Shown: positions 1 to 12,452, counted from the first letter of the stretch. The stretch is DNA of 64,000 nt from Chara braunii (GCA_003427395.1 BFEA01000026.1:225047-289046), one strand, 5' to 3'. Notes: generated from the letters alone by a model not told the origin. Made by a program: numbers and translations.

Positions 1-1457
1 CCCCCCCCAAGTGCAGACTGGCATCATTTGAGAGCACATGCGAGGCAACGCCACTGTCAACCATCACCTTCCTGCTTGGCTGCCTTTCCAATACTCAAGC
101 GGACAAACAGACACTGCTTGGCTCCAGGATTCAGACGCATACCATCACTCGCAAAACAACCTAAGGCCGTATGGATGGTATACTCCAATCGCGACCGGAA
201 CAGCAGCAGCAGCAGGAGCAGCAGTGATCACGAGAAAATCGAACAACAGTAAACAGCTTTACCTCTGCAGCTGCTGCACAGAGTAAAACCCACCGTCTGT
301 CCCCATCCGATCGCAAGGACCCTGTCGGCAACAGGAAATTCAAAGGGGAATCAAGGGATGAGATATCTACCCTCATGGTCAAACAAGAAGTCAAGTACTC
401 GTCTGTGCGAGCGAGAAAAGACTACTTGAGCGAGAAAAGACTACTTCGCTCCTCGTACACAACCCAGGTTGCGTTGGGAAACAAGAAACACATGGTTCTT
501 TTTGAAAAAATCAACCCTTATCATCGTCATAATCTCCGCACCATATCCCTGTCGAAACCTTTTTCTCAGTTAAACTCCCATCCACCTTTAAAAAAATGGT
601 ATCCTCTACTGCGAAACAAACAGACAAAACAAACAAAGGCAAAAGATCGACCGAACGAACCCCCCTCCCTCCCTCCCCTCATCCTACTAGAAAACTGTCT
701 TCTCTGACTGAACTTCTCTCCCTTGAAAATGTCCCAAATTAAGATGGATGAGTTAATGCTATTCTCTACTACCCTAAAGATACCAAACAAGAAGCTGGCA
801 CAACGCTAACGACCTTACGTCCTAATACCCAAACTGAACAAGAGATCCAGCTTCAACAGATTACCTTCCTGCTTCTACGACAAACGTTCCCAAGTTCCAA
901 AGCTAGCTACTCTCCTATTACTACTACCGGCTCTACTGCTCATAACAGCAGCACGTTCTAGGATGATGAGCTTAGGGTTATGACTGTTGCGGCTACTTAA
1001 AACACCACAGTCGAGATCAGTCACAAATGGTTTCCGTGCACCGCCAACCCTAAGGTCTGCTGCCACAGCTGCAAACCATGCATGGAAAAAAAAGCCCTAC
1101 ACTGACTTCTGCCGACATGCTACGCGAACAGCCCTCTCCCTTCCCCCCCCCCCCCCCCCCCCCCCCCTCTTTCCCCTTCCCCACCCCCCCTCTGGGTCTC
1201 TAGATCGGCCAAATATAAATGGCGCATCCAAAATGCAAACAAATGCATTTTGCACTCACTACACACATTACCACTCAGAATCTCTCTCTGGGTCATCCTA
1301 CAACACATGGATGCAATGTGAGCACCCAACGCAAAACTCACTCCCTGCCTGGAGTTCTACCAATGAGCAGCACCGCTCCCCATCTGTTCAGGCAACGACG
1401 ACATCCATGAATGGGATCCGCTAAAGATGAAGACCTAGAACGAAGACCGACCCTTCC
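1..1457. other. 3' flank of the CBE1-like gene
   Basis: This stretch lies beyond the stop codon of the minus-strand gene and presumably includes its 3' UTR. I see no convincing coding region. A run of 25 C lies at 1143-1167, and the antisense proline- or glycine-rich ORFs around it are products of that run. No clear polyadenylation signal was identified. Confidence 0.5.
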
Positions 1458-4400
1458 TTACGGGAGGCGCATTTTGCGCTCCAGCTCGTCCAAAGGCACC
1501 ATCTGCTGCATCGGCCCACCGGGCATTGCTGGGAGATGCTGTCTATTCATATGCGACAACATCTCATTACCAAACCACCTCTCCAAGCCTGCATTATTTC
1601 CCCCTCCTCCACCCCCCCCTCCTGCCCCAACACCGTTTCCACTTCCAGTGCTGTTGTTGAACCCACCACCGAATTCACCATTCTTCACATCCAAGGGAAA
1701 GTGTGGCCCCGGTGCCGAGAACCCAACTGGACCCATATGGCCGGGTCTTTGACCGTGCATCTGCTGCCCCGGAGGGAGTGGAACACCTTGCTGCTGCAGA
1801 AACTGATGGTTGAAAGGACCACCTTGAGGCATAGGTGGGCCTCCGTGTCCAGGACCGCCTCCTGGGTACAGTCCCCCCATTCCACCCTGTTGCCCCTGAG
1901 ATCCCCGGAGGTCTGGTTGGCTGTGGTCATGCATAAACGGCCCCGGAGGCAAAAAAGCTCCTCGCTGGTGCATACCACCACCCATCGGAGGGGGGGGTCC
2001 ACCTTGTCCCATGTGGGAGGGCACTGGCGGTCCCCCCACATGATGAAACCCAACCGGTTGGGATCCAGGCACCTGGCTCATCATCATATGTGGTGGCGGG
2101 AATGGGAAGGGTCCAGGACCATTGTGGTTGAAAGGTCCCTGGACACCTGGAGCCATACCATCCATGGGAGGAAATACTGGGCCTGGGGGAAGCACATCCA
2201 TGGATCCCCCCCTGCTGAATTGCATTGGGGGCTGTTGCTGGGGCTGCATGGGATTTCCCTGTGGTGGGCGCATTTGCTGCTGGGGAGGGGCTCCCTGGTG
2301 ATGGACCGAAGGGCCCAGGCCTGGCTGGGGCATGGGCTGGGATGGGTGTTGTGACCTTATTGGCAGGAGAGGGGGTGGTGACTGTGACCTTATGAGTGAG
2401 GAGTTCATCAGTTGCTGCTGTTGTTGGGGCGACAGAATGGGCAGCATTCCTTGCCCACCTGGAGGCGCAGGTGGCATAGGCGGCTTCATTGAGCCCATGG
2501 GTGGTCCCGAATGCATTACCATTCCATTCCCACCTCTCTCACCCATTCCCATGCCTGGTGGACCATGTGGCATGCCAAGCATACCTGTCAGTCCGACTCC
2601 AGGACCTGGTTGCATTCCCGGACCCACCATTCCCATTCCGTGCACCGGCCGATTCATTCCGCCTGGTTCACCCATCATCCGCGGAACACTGCCCCCCGAT
2701 GCAGACAGTCTACTCATGTTCGCCAGCATGTCATCTCCCTTTGCGTCGCCGGCACCAAGGGACTTTCCAAGTGGGTTCAACAAACCCCGATTCGCCATGG
2801 CCAGCGATACACCTGATTTCATAGGTTTCATCATCGACGGTGGCTCCATTGGATGTCCCCCCCTGTCAACATCCCTCATAGGGCCCAGAGGACTTCCCAT
2901 GCCCTGAGCAATACCGGCATTCTTTCTATACTTATCAAAAAACATGGCAACATTTACAGGTCCCATGTCTTTCATGCCAGGACCTCCACCTGGCGGCTCA
3001 TTGGCCCGGTCCATCATCCCATGAGGAGGCTGAGGCCCATCCATACCCCCGAGGCCAACTTTACGCTCGATACCTCCAACGCTATTAGAAAGGCGGGTCA
3101 TGCCAGGACCTCCTTGCTGATTTGCAGAACCATACAGAGGTCCCCCTGAAGACGACAAGTTCTGATGCTGCATGCCAGGATGTTTTCCCCCCATCCCCTG
3201 AGGGCTTGGACCCCTCTCGTTCCCTTGCCTGAGCTGTCCTTGATCGACCTGTGGTGGAATGAGACACCATGGCACGCCACCTCGCATCTCACCCTCATGT
3301 GCAAAACCGCTTTGCTCCCTCGAAGCGCTGTTATTCAGGGGCCTAGTGTTTGGCCCAATTGCACCAAGCGGTGGCCTTGCACCATTCGAAAATGCTGCCC
3401 ACTGCGCACCTGTAGGCGGACCTGTGCCACTATTGGGTAGACACTCCCCCGCATTGTTCACAAGCACACTGATAGGAACGATGCTCGTTGCAGACCTTAA
3501 ACTGCCTCCACCAGGGGTTCCAGGACCTGTTCCTGAAGCCGCTCCAGCTGTGGGGGATAAACCAGGTCGCATTCCAGAGCCTGGAGTGAGCGGTGCCATT
3601 CCAGCCACTTGTTGAGGTCCAAATCCACCACCGCCAGGCCCCGACAAAGACTGCATCACCTTTGCCGCAGTGCTTCTCCTAGCAGCGTTCTGAGCCATAC
3701 TCTGTGCAGATCCTGTTCGGTGAAGAAGCGCTAACAAGTGCTGTGATGCAATGCTTCGACGCTCTGATGATGACATCAGCATCATCATTCGGGATACATC
3801 CACTAACCCGGGCATCGCATTCCGCACTGCCTGCATGTCCCGCATACCACGCGCACCAGCCTCTGCAAGAATGGACTGCTCAAGGTGCTGACAGGTTAGG
3901 ACAAGTGGCTGCCCATCCTGGCCAACACCCTGACTAGCATTCACACCCTCTACTCCATTCACATCACGAGCACTGTTCCCTGCCTTCCAGCTGTTGCCAC
4001 TCACGTGCTGCTCACTCTGTTTGACACCCAAGAGATCCGCAAGCCGTCCTGAAAAAGTGTTCTCCGCCTCTAGCTGCAATTGTGATCGTATCACATTGGA
4101 CGGACTGCCTTGAAGATTCTGCAAACGGGCCTTTTCCAGCTGCTGTAGAAACATGTCAAGCTGCAGCTGAAGATCTGCTGCTTTCTTCGGATCCTTTCTT
4201 CTGTTTCCTACAGCTGCCTCAGCGGCCATTGCTTGCTCAATAGCTTCCAGAGATGGGCCCTGTGGCATAGGCAAAACCCGAGCAGCCCCACTCTGGAGGG
4301 ACAGCAGTGACAATGGCTGGGAAGGAGACTGCGGTGAGATGGGCGTCGGGACACTCGGACTGGGGCTCGGTAGAGGGGACATTCGTGCATCTGTTCTTCC

Positions 4401-4547
4401 TTTTGTCAAAAGCGACAAGAGATTTGCTGATGCAGTTGTGGACTCTAAGGGCGAACCAGAAGTGCTTTCAGCTGAACCCTGGGTGGATGATACCATGGCA
4501 TCACGGCCTGCAACAACAACGATTGACAACGGATTCACAGTGTCAGT
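1458..4547 (-). CDS. CBE1-like, terminal exon (low-complexity C-terminal half)
   Basis: The acceptor is TGGTTTTGCAG|ACT, the only one in the correct phase; a nearby GTTGTTGCAG|GC is out of phase. It encodes 1,029 residues and ends at TAA (1458-1460). N-terminal part: an LLSLLTKG block, a probable helix around KKAADLQLQLDMFLQQLEKA, and SGRLADLLGVKQ. The middle and end are rich in Met, Gly, Pro and Gln (MG/MP/GPG repeats, Q runs near the middle). Such composition is typical of proteins in cytoplasmic mRNP condensates, which is inference. The last about 45 residues contain GLERWFGNEMLSHM and MVPLDELERKMR, matching the conserved CBE1 C-terminus. Large antisense ORFs over this exon are composition shadows. 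Confidence 0.85.
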   Translation of the reverse strand, partial: TDTVNPLSIVVVAGRDAMVSSTQGSAESTSGSPLESTTASANLLSLLTKGRTDARMSPLPSPSPSVPTPISPQSPSQPLSLLSLQSGAARVLPMPQGPSLEAIEQAMAAEAAVGNRRKDPKKAADLQLQLDMFLQQLEKARLQNLQGSPSNVIRSQLQLEAENTFSGRLADLLGVKQSEQHVSGNSWKAGNSARDVNGVEGVNASQGVGQDGQPLVLTCQHLEQSILAEAGARGMRDMQAVRNAMPGLVDVSRMMMLMSSSERRSIASQHLLALLHRTGSAQSMAQNAARRSTAAKVMQSLSGPGGGGFGPQQVAGMAPLTPGSGMRPGLSPTAGAASGTGPGTPGGGSLRSATSIVPISVLVNNAGECLPNSGTGPPTGAQWAAFSNGARPPLGAIGPNTRPLNNSASREQSGFAHEGEMRGGVPWCLIPPQVDQGQLRQGNERGPSPQGMGGKHPGMQHQNLSSSGGPLYGSANQQGGPGMTRLSNSVGGIERKVGLGGMDGPQPPHGMMDRANEPPGGGPGMKDMGPVNVAMFFDKYRKNAGIAQGMGSPLGPMRDVDRGGHPMEPPSMMKPMKSGVSLAMANRGLLNPLGKSLGAGDAKGDDMLANMSRLSASGGSVPRMMGEPGGMNRPVHGMGMVGPGMQPGPGVGLTGMLGMPHGPPGMGMGERGGNGMVMHSGPPMGSMKPPMPPAPPGGQGMLPILSPQQQQQLMNSSLIRSQSPPPLLPIRSQHPSQPMPQPGLGPSVHHQGAPPQQQMRPPQGNPMQPQQQPPMQFSRGGSMDVLPPGPVFPPMDGMAPGVQGPFNHNGPGPFPFPPPHMMMSQVPGSQPVGFHHVGGPPVPSHMGQGGPPPPMGGGMHQRGAFLPPGPFMHDHSQPDLRGSQGQQGGMGGLYPGGGPGHGGPPMPQGGPFNHQFLQQQGVPLPPGQQMHGQRPGHMGPVGFSAPGPHFPLDVKNGEFGGGFNNSTGSGNGVGAGGGGGGGGNNAGLERWFGNEMLSHMNRQHLPAMPGGPMQQMVPLDELERKMRLP

Positions 4548-5491
4548 CTGCAAAACCACAAAGAGCTGGAACATGGATCATCACAGGAAGGGACAAGACA
4601 ATTCTTCCACCTATTGTTTTCACAAACAAACATCCTGCTCAAATACCTCCCTCACACATTTTCCTCTCCATAACAGGCTAACAGACACCAGTACAGATCC
4701 GGATCAACAATCGGCATGCAAGGAGATGAAACTAAGACCCATCATATCGTGGAACATGCAAACCATACCTGGACAACAGAGGTGGGTAGGCCCCCAGGCA
4801 TACAGAACTCGGTGGGGTAGAGCTGGATTGCCCGCGTTCAGGAAACCACCTCAGCAAAGGTGGTGGTCTTCAAGCGCTAGCAACAGAAGTCCTCAATCTT
4901 CAGTCAGTCGAATGCAAACAGGGTAAACCTAGAACTGATATTCAGTCAAGCATTTTGTTGATCTCAATGCAGTTGTAGATGATGCCCCATATCTGAATGG
5001 AACATACTGCGCACTGGATCTCAATGACCATTTTTGTATTTCCAAGGCTCTTAGCGCCTTCCAACGCTGCAGTTGCAATGGATTAGCACAAAAGACGGTC
5101 TTTCACAACAGTCAACAAAGACTGGTGCTCATCCCCTACATGTGCAGCACAGTTTTTCCTCCCCGAGAGCCGCCGGAACACTAGAGGCCCAACCCCATTC
5201 ATGCTAGTATGGAGCCAGATAACTGAGCTATTATCAAACTTCATTGGTAGCGTAATCATCATCTCCCTCGTCTCCATCGTCATCACAGTCGGGTATCAAA
5301 ACCAAGATTATGATTATCATCAATAACCCCATCATTATCATCATCATCATCATCATCATCGTATCCTGTTCCTCTTCTTCCATTCCTCCACCTTCGGTTG
5401 CATCGATTCAACGTTCCTTGTCAACCTTCGGATAACTAAGGGAACGGTATGGGAAAAATGAGGAGGCTTGGAAACTAGACATCAGGTAGTT

Positions 5492-5589
5492 GTCTTTTTC
5501 AGGACATCCTCTAAAACTGGAACAATACAGAGGGGATTGACATGGCCCCTGCGCACGAAGGACACACAAATCAACAAATGGTCCAAAAT
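5492..5589 (+). pseudogene. U6 snRNA relic 1
   Basis: The sequence runs from the 5' stem (GTCTTTTTCAGGACATCC) through CATGGCCCCTGCGC to AACAAATGGTCCAAAA, and so spans the whole of U6. The ACAGAGA box reads ACAGAGG, the AGC triad region reads GATTGACATGG, and several other bases are changed. No TATA at -30 or upstream element is evident and no T-run terminator follows, so it is a dead copy. It sits antisense in intron 7 of the host gene. Confidence 0.85.
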
Positions 5590-8500
5590 GAAAAGAAGGA
5601 ATAAAAGAGAGGTTAGGAGGAGTTCAACTTCGCATGCTCCACCACTCATGCAGCCCTCATCAATTCCTTTGAGTTTCAGCCTTGCTACCGTACTTCTCAG
5701 TCGGAGTGTTTAACACGTTAGCTAGGTCCCTCGTTGAATTGCCGCCCAAGACCACCGGGCGTAGACCAACACTCATCATTTACTTGAGTTAGTCCGTCGC
5801 GTAGAGACATTTGGAGAAGGGTTGTTGAAGGGCGAGGGAGAAAGTAGGACTGGGGCGAGGTCAGCAATGGGGGTCTGAGGGAGTGATGGAAAAAATTGGG
5901 AGGGAATAGCAGCCTGCATAAAGTTTGGACAACATTCAGAGAAGGCATCAGTCCTTGTTTTCTTGGGGGCCCTGGTACCCATTTCGCATAATCAAGTAGG
6001 ACTTGGATGTCGAGTGATATTTGATAGACCACATATGGGCAGAGGTCCACCACAGGTGGGTAAAGCTGATACAGCAAGGTGCGAGTGGTACTTCCTATTT
6101 CACCTATATCACCTTCTTCCCAAAGTGCCAGACATATTCCAAAGGGGAGGACAAACATTTCTCATGCAACAACCTGCAATGGGAGAGGAAACTATGCTGG
6201 GATAACGAGCAAGCAGCTTATCAGAAGCTTTCGCCATCAGGATCATCAGGACTGAAGGGCACAGAAAAGCGACAACAGAATCGGACAGATGGAAAAAGCT
6301 AAAAGACAACGAGAAAATCGAAGCGAGTCAGACCGAGTTTAAGCGAGCACCATGCTCGAGCAAAAAAGCTCGGTAGGACCACCCTTCCTCCCACAGACTA
6401 ATAATGGGCCATTTGCTAAGGAAAAAGAGGTTGTACTAACCCGAGTCTACACTCTCTTCTCCACAAGCCAGTGAAGGACAAAGCAAACATCGCAGCCGCA
6501 GAGGGACAGATGAACCACAAAACAACAGATTAACGACAAGCGACCAAAGGCCAGAGTTCACACTTCAAAGTTACCCCAGAGTGTTACAGCTCAGATCCGG
6601 ACAGTCGTCCCGCTGCACAAGAATAGCAAGCCAGGATGGCCATAGGCCAGTCAAGAAAAAGCAGCACCCGTGTCAAGCTTTCATTAATGGAGCCATGGGC
6701 ACACTGCTTCTGTTGGCTGGCCCAAGGCTCTCTTGGCTTTAATTAATCAAGGCTGACGTGAGCGCTGCTAAGAAAAACACTATCCTCGTAATTAATTGAA
6801 GCTAATCCATTCGCAAACACAGCGGCTACATGCATAAACAACAACGGGACGAGCAAACTGGACATCACAATCCCTTTGTACTTGTTACTTGCAGCTGAAA
6901 GAAAAAGTTTCAAGGTTCATTAGAAAAAGTTAGAAACTTTTTTCACTGATCACATGTGATTTCGACACCACTGGCAATGGCTCAGCAGAGTCAGCACACT
7001 ACAAAGCGGCCCTGGAAGTCGGTGTATGTAATATACACACCTGGTTGTTTAAACCATCTCTCAAACTTCGAGCTTGTCCCCCCGCCGGTCCACCGTTCAT
7101 CCTTTGGCATCTGTGAAGGCCAGACGAAATACGACACCGGAGTAACGTTACCTATGGAGTGTGTAGGCAGGTATATATGAATCGACTCTCGTCATACACT
7201 ATAGAACAGCACTTGGCATGCAGGATAACAACAAGATGTAGAAGAGGCCTGACAGACAGGAGAAGGTATACGGGAAGGCACAACTTCAAGGAAAGATAAA
7301 CAGATCACCTTGTCTGACTGGACAGCATCATAGTAGATAGCATAATTGAACAGTTACGAGAATTTACGACCCATTCTCTGATAAACATCACCATTGAATC
7401 GCCGATCCACTTCGGCCATAGTTTGACAGTCAGTCTCTGCGTGTTCTACATATGTGAGCTGGAGGCTTGAACGAAATAAGTGGTCACTCAGTCGACCGCG
7501 CCAGTCTCACTCTGGATCATCCTTTGCAGTATGTGGCAACCCCAAGCCTGTCACCCCAGAGGTTTCTTTATGCTGTGCAACCATGAAATGGTTCACATCT
7601 CCAGTTGCAGTTTCAGGTATGCAGGCTGCAAAACTCTGACGATTATTGGATAGTTCCAGAGCAGATGGATGGTGCATCACCCAAGAAACCTGGGGAGCTG
7701 ATACACAAGTGTAATTACCTCCGAGCTTAGACGATTATTGAATAGACACGAGTTGCAGACCAGACGGTTGCTGCAGCACCCAAGAACCTGCGTGCACCTG
7801 AGACACGAGTGCAATTACCTCCAAGCAGCACCATCACCAGTTTGTAGTACTTTTGTAGATGTGGAGAATGCTTATCTGAGCCAGTATTTTAGGACTTCCA
7901 TAACCGTCATCGCTAAGTTTGGACATCTAGATGGCCAAGAAAGAAACTGGAATGCCTACTTTAGTTTCTAGGGTTTACATCATACATACTTGAGCCATCT
8001 TAATCAGTTCTAGGGTAACGGTCATGACTAGTACAGACATCCACATGTTGAGCAAGGCTATGCCCAACTGGTGCCATGTTCATGCTTGGAAAGCATGAAA
8101 GTAGCCGTGACATGACGGCCAGGTTCATACTTTCCTAGGATGAACCTAGCATCAAAGGGGTCTGACCCCGAGACATCGGATGATAGCTGCACCATTGCAG
8201 CTTGAGAACTACATGTCCATAAAAAGGCACCAGTTTTAGTTTTGCCCACAACCCCCTAAAAGTTCGCTTCTGGTTCGCCAAACCACTGCCAGATCAAAAG
8301 GCTCAAAAGAGTCATAATTGAAATCGGCTATTGCGGATCCAAAACATTTGTATTCCATAACATGCCAAAACATTTGCATTCCATAACATGCCAAAACATT
8401 TGCCTTCCATATCATGCCGGTGTATTAAAGCCAGGCATTATCTATAGAGCATACTTGCGGCGCACCGGCACTGTGCGCTGCGCACGGACTCAGGGTGCGC

Positions 8501-8628
8501 GCTCACCGGTGCACGCCGCGCATCTGGGTGCGCAGTGCTGTGCACGTCTGGTGTGCTGCACGCATGTGCGCAATGTATATTTCCATGTTCTAGCGGTGGA
8601 TTCATTTGATTTTGTTCTCTCTCTCTCT

Positions 8629-8823
8629 CTCTCTCCTCCCGACTTCTTCCCGCCGCTTCCCACCATCCCACCTTCGGCCTTTCTCCCGCCTTCCCCCATC
8701 CACCATCGCTACTCTCTCTCTCTCTCCCCTCCCGACTTCTTCCGCCACTTCCCACCATCCCACCTTCGGCCTTTCTCCCGCCTTCCGCCATCCACCATCG
8801 CTACTTCTCTCTCCCTCTTCCCA

Positions 8824-8868
<45 letters not shown>

Positions 8869-8958
8869 CCCTCCCGACTTCTTCCGCCGCTTCCCACCAT
8901 CCCACCTTCGGCCATTCTCCCGCCTTCTGCCATCCACCATTGCTACTCTCTCCCTCTT
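8629..8958 (+). repeat. Three-copy CT-rich tandem repeat inside the hAT-like element
   Basis: A block beginning CCTCCCGACTTCTTCC and ending CCATCCACCATCGCTACT is repeated three times (about 8,635-8,715, 8,728-8,802 and 8,870-8,946), separated by (CT)n runs of different lengths. The repeat explains the long Ser/Leu- and Arg/Glu-rich ORFs in all frames here. Confidence 0.85.
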
Positions 8959-8965
8959 CCCACCA

Positions 8966-8968
<3 letters not shown>

Positions 8969-9007
<39 letters not shown>

Positions 9008-9022
9008 GCACACACACACACA
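8969..9022. repeat. (CT)n(CA)n microsatellite
   Basis: A compound CT then CA dinucleotide tract within the hAT-like element. Confidence 0.95.
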
Positions 9023-9365
9023 AACAAAAAAACGAACTTCCCTCCTTTTTTTTTGGAGGCCCCGCGCAGCCTCAAATTTTTGTCAATATATTGTGGTTTA
9101 TGACACGACATCCCACTCGGGTCTAAAACAACCCTCCCCAACCTTTCTTTTTTTTTCCGCTCAATCCCTTACACACCCCGTGCGCGCGCGTCGTGCGCTG
9201 TGCGCAGTGCGGCGCGTGTGCGCGGTGCAGCGCACGTCAATGCGCCGCAAGTATGCTATAGAGTGACAACACGTCCACTTGGACGTAACACTGACAACCA
9301 TACAACCTCAAACAGGTTATGAAAGACCTGCACCATCATTCTGTGTGAAGGCATAGAACCCACAC

Positions 9366-9965
9366 CTTATCATCGTCTGCAGGCGCAACACTTGACGACT
9401 TGAGTTGATCAGCCTTCGCATTTTGAAAAAGTTTGTCCAATAGCGAGTCACTGACTTTTGGATTGTTGTCACCTTCCTCAGGAAGGAAGAGGTCTCCCTG
9501 GTCCCTAAGCCTCGTAAAAGCTGCCAGCAACTCCTCATTTTCCAGGCCTTTCAGATCGCCCGCCTTAGCTCCTTTGAGGAAACTCTGGAGAGGAGATGGA
9601 TCAAAAAGCAAGCCTACATTCCACATTCCATCTGGAAAGGGAATCCCAGAGGATTGGCGTGAACCTGGACCCACAGCTTTTGACGTTCCCGGGGCACTTG
9701 CAGAAATTACATTACTTGTTGCAGGTGAGGGTGATGTAGAGTCAGAGGAAGAGATGACATCCGTTTTCTGACTTTCGACTGCAGCGGATGATACAGTTTG
9801 TTGCTCTTTCTTTGCCGATTCCGCAGCGAGCCCTTCTGTATGGTTCTCTCTGGAAGAAGCAGTCAGTTCAGCATCAGATTTTCCATTCGGAGAGGCATTC
9901 TCTCTTTCAGTCCCTGAGTCCGATGAGACAGGCCGAGCATCCATGCTATCACTTTTTGCATCAAC
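9366..9965 (-). CDS. CBE1-like, exon 7 (Ser-rich, conserved helix)
   Basis: The acceptor is ATTCCACAG|GTT and the donor GATAAG|GTGTGG. It encodes exactly 200 codons. The first half is Ser/Glu/Lys-rich and probably disordered. The second half looks folded: GMWNVGLLFDPSPLQSFLKG followed by LENEELLAAFTRLRDQGDLF and SLLDKLFQNAKAD. Both ends are in phase 0. Confidence 0.8.
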
Positions 9966-11516
9966 CTGTGGAATACACCAACAAAACCATCATACGCTGC
10001 TCTGTCAGAACAAAATCAAACGAACCATCCAGTAAAGTGTCAAATCTCAAGAGAGAAGACCACAGATTAGTGTAGGAAGTTCCCATACCATAGAGCAGAC
10101 GCAAACCACCACCACCTTGAATTCGCAACAGAAAGAGCGGCAAACAATCAATCACCTGAAGGAGCAACACAAATCCTTTGCTCACAAAGAGCGGTAGACA
10201 ATGAAGCACCTGAACGATCCAGCTCAAAACAGATTCGAAAAAGGACACAGAACAAAGGCAGTTCATAGTACTTCATACTGATAATGTTTCAGAGTTCTAT
10301 ACATTCTCGCTCTTAATAGGGAGCCACCAGAGGTCTTAAACAATGATAAGCACGGCTAAAATAACATCAAAACTATTGAGAAATGCATTGCCACCAGAGA
10401 AATGCACTTTATGTCAGCCCTTGATTGTATCCAATTCAAGGGCACTCCCTCGTGCAAGAGCAACTGGTATTGCCAGGATGCCACCGCACTGTATCTGGCA
10501 ACCCACAAAAGTAATCACAATTAAAACCTTGGGTAATACTGGGGTATTCAAATAAGGGAGAACACCCCCTTGCCATCATGAAAACACCTTCTGTCACCAT
10601 ACCATAGTAGCTGCATGAATCAGACCTGATACTTGGGGGGGTAGGGGGGGTCTCCATAGCGTCTGGTAACCAAGTATGGAGTCCTATTTGTGCGGATTTT
10701 CCTACAGCTCTGTATCACGTTGTTGGAGAGTGCCACTCTTGAAGACAGAGATCTCGGACCCCCATTGGAGAGCGGTTAGTAGAAGGACGAATTCAAGAGG
10801 GGACCAAGATTTTTAATCAGCATTGTCAGTGCCAAACTTCTTACGCCACCCTCCATCTGGGTGTGACTGACCCGGGAAGCTTTCTATGTACGTCTCCTCG
10901 CGGCTTTTTTGTGTCCACTTCTGCCCACAGCGTTTTATCAGTGCCTCGCAGAAGTATTCCCTTGATCTGTGCACGTTTCTTTTTCTGCAGCTTTCTTCAC
11001 GTGTTTCCCCATAAGATTGGCCTTGCATTTCGAGTGTGCCCTCATGTGACCCTCGATAAACTTATAAATCCTGCTCAGCCAGTGCTGTGCTCTCTCATTG
11101 AGTTCCACCTACCTATCTCTGTTTAAACCACAGTTGTCCTTTATTCTTTCTGTGTAAATCTCTTTCCTTTCCCCTTTCTGTGCACTTCTCTGGGCTTCAT
11201 TATTTCAGTTAAGACCGAGAGACGCGACCTTTGTCCAATTGCAGCCATAGAGCTTCCTCCAAATAAAGACACGTACATGAGTGCACACACAAACCTACAC
11301 ACACCGGACATGCACACAAACACACGCACCACCCACACACACATACAAAGACCACACGCACAGGCACACATGACACATCAGAGGGGACAAAGCATCCACA
11401 CAGGACGTGGCATCCTTGTCAATCAGTTAACAAACAAAACAGTTAAAACATGCAGCACTCAAACAAGAGCCGAGATTTAGACAAGGGGAAGTAACAGCCA
11501 GAAAGTGGGACCATAC
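9966..11516 (-). other. Intron 6 of the CBE1-like gene
   Basis: A 1.55-kb intron. A degenerate CA-rich stretch (ACACAC interspersed) lies at about 11,280-11,370. Nothing else was recognised. Confidence 0.7.
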
Positions 11517-11845
11517 CGGGCCAACAGCTGAGGAGGATCCATTTGCCTGCTTTTTCTCAAAACCGGGTGGAACTGCTGCTCTGAGTGGCCGAGACGCAGG
11601 AACTGATTGCGATGAGCTCACGGCATCAGATGCTCCTTGTCCAAGTGTACCATTGGGCCCCAGTATTCCAGCACTTGCCTTCCCTTCTCTTTCATCACCA
11701 TCAGTTCCCAATCCATTGTCACCATCCCAAAGGGTCTGCTCATCATACTTGCGTCGCTCAGTCTTAACATCTGCACTGCGCACACCCTGCTGCTCAGCAG
11801 CAAGGCGTTGTCGATGCTGAAGCTCCCGCATCTGTTCAAACTCCT
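11517..11845 (-). CDS. CBE1-like, exon 6 (charged helix, VPPGF motif)
   Basis: The acceptor is AATGCTGCAG|AG and the donor GGCCCG|GTATGG. It encodes 110 residues. It begins with a charged, probably helical segment (EEFEQMRELQHRQRLAAEQQ) that follows the ERKRR block as in land-plant CBE1. Near the end is ASRPLRAAVPPGFEKK, equivalent to the family's 'SRPLVPPGF' motif. It ends in phase 0. Confidence 0.85.
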
Positions 11846-12380
11846 CTGCAGCATTAAGCACGGCAATACCAAAAAGTGTTATTGCACTAGATATCAAGAA
11901 CATCACCCATATTCGGCTGCACTAGAAACGAGGACCGTGCCATTGTCACTGATGCCGCTCCACATTACCAAACTGACCAACCTCATTCAGCAACCATGGA
12001 AGAAGACAAAAGAGGAAGGAGGACATACATTTAGCAAACAAATGCAAAAGCAGAAGAGAACATCACTATCTCGTTGTCGACAATGTTTTTCACAGTAAAT
12101 GTAAACTAGTAGCTTCACAATGCACATTACTCGACAAACAATCATTCGACTTGCAAAAACTTTGGTGAGTGTTCCAGCTCTCTCTCTCTCTCTGTGTCTG
12201 CAGCCAGCTCATTGAGATCTTAAAGAAAGGCCACCCACCTCAATTTTTATGGCACTGTCACGCTGTGTAGTGCCTGGGCTTTATAATTCTGTACAACCAC
12301 CTGCTGCAGCAAAATTGTGGCATGATGCTATCCACCTCTCTGTATCACAGGCTTTATAACGCTGTGGTGCCACCTGCTGA

Positions 12381-12452
<72 letters not shown>

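Larger units (their letters stand above)
8450..9255. mobile_element. hAT-like non-autonomous element (TIR + 8-bp TSD)
   Basis: An 806-bp element with perfect 15-bp terminal inverted repeats (CATACTTGCGGCGCA at 8450-8464; its complement at 9241-9255). It is flanked by a perfect 8-bp duplication CTATAGAG (8442-8449 and 9256-9263). An 8-bp TSD with short TIRs is the hAT hallmark. Both subterminal regions (about 8,460-8,570 and 9,175-9,240) are packed with GTGCGC/GCGCAC-type words, like the subterminal transposase-binding repeats of hAT elements. The interior is a CT-rich tandem array and a CA tract with no transposase. It is therefore a MITE-like derivative in an intron. Confidence 0.8.
4548..9365 (-). 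other. Intron 7 of the CBE1-like gene
   Basis: A 4.8-kb intron. It contains an (ATC)n tract at about 5,335-5,361, a U6 relic (5,492-5,589) and a hAT-like element (8,450-9,255), each listed separately. A short triplication of 'atgccaaaacatttg' type lies at 8,340-8,402. Otherwise I see nothing coding. Confidence 0.7.

Noticed and set aside
1411-4926. Long plus-strand ORFs opposite the terminal exon (for example 1536-2354, 2332-2907, 4339-4926)
   Set aside because: They are antisense shadows of the low-complexity terminal exon, which has the family's motifs and correct splice phase.
8362-9266. Ser/Leu-rich and Arg/Glu-rich ORFs up to 254 codons on both strands
   Set aside because: They are translations of CT/CA microsatellites and the CT-rich tandem repeat inside the hAT-like element.
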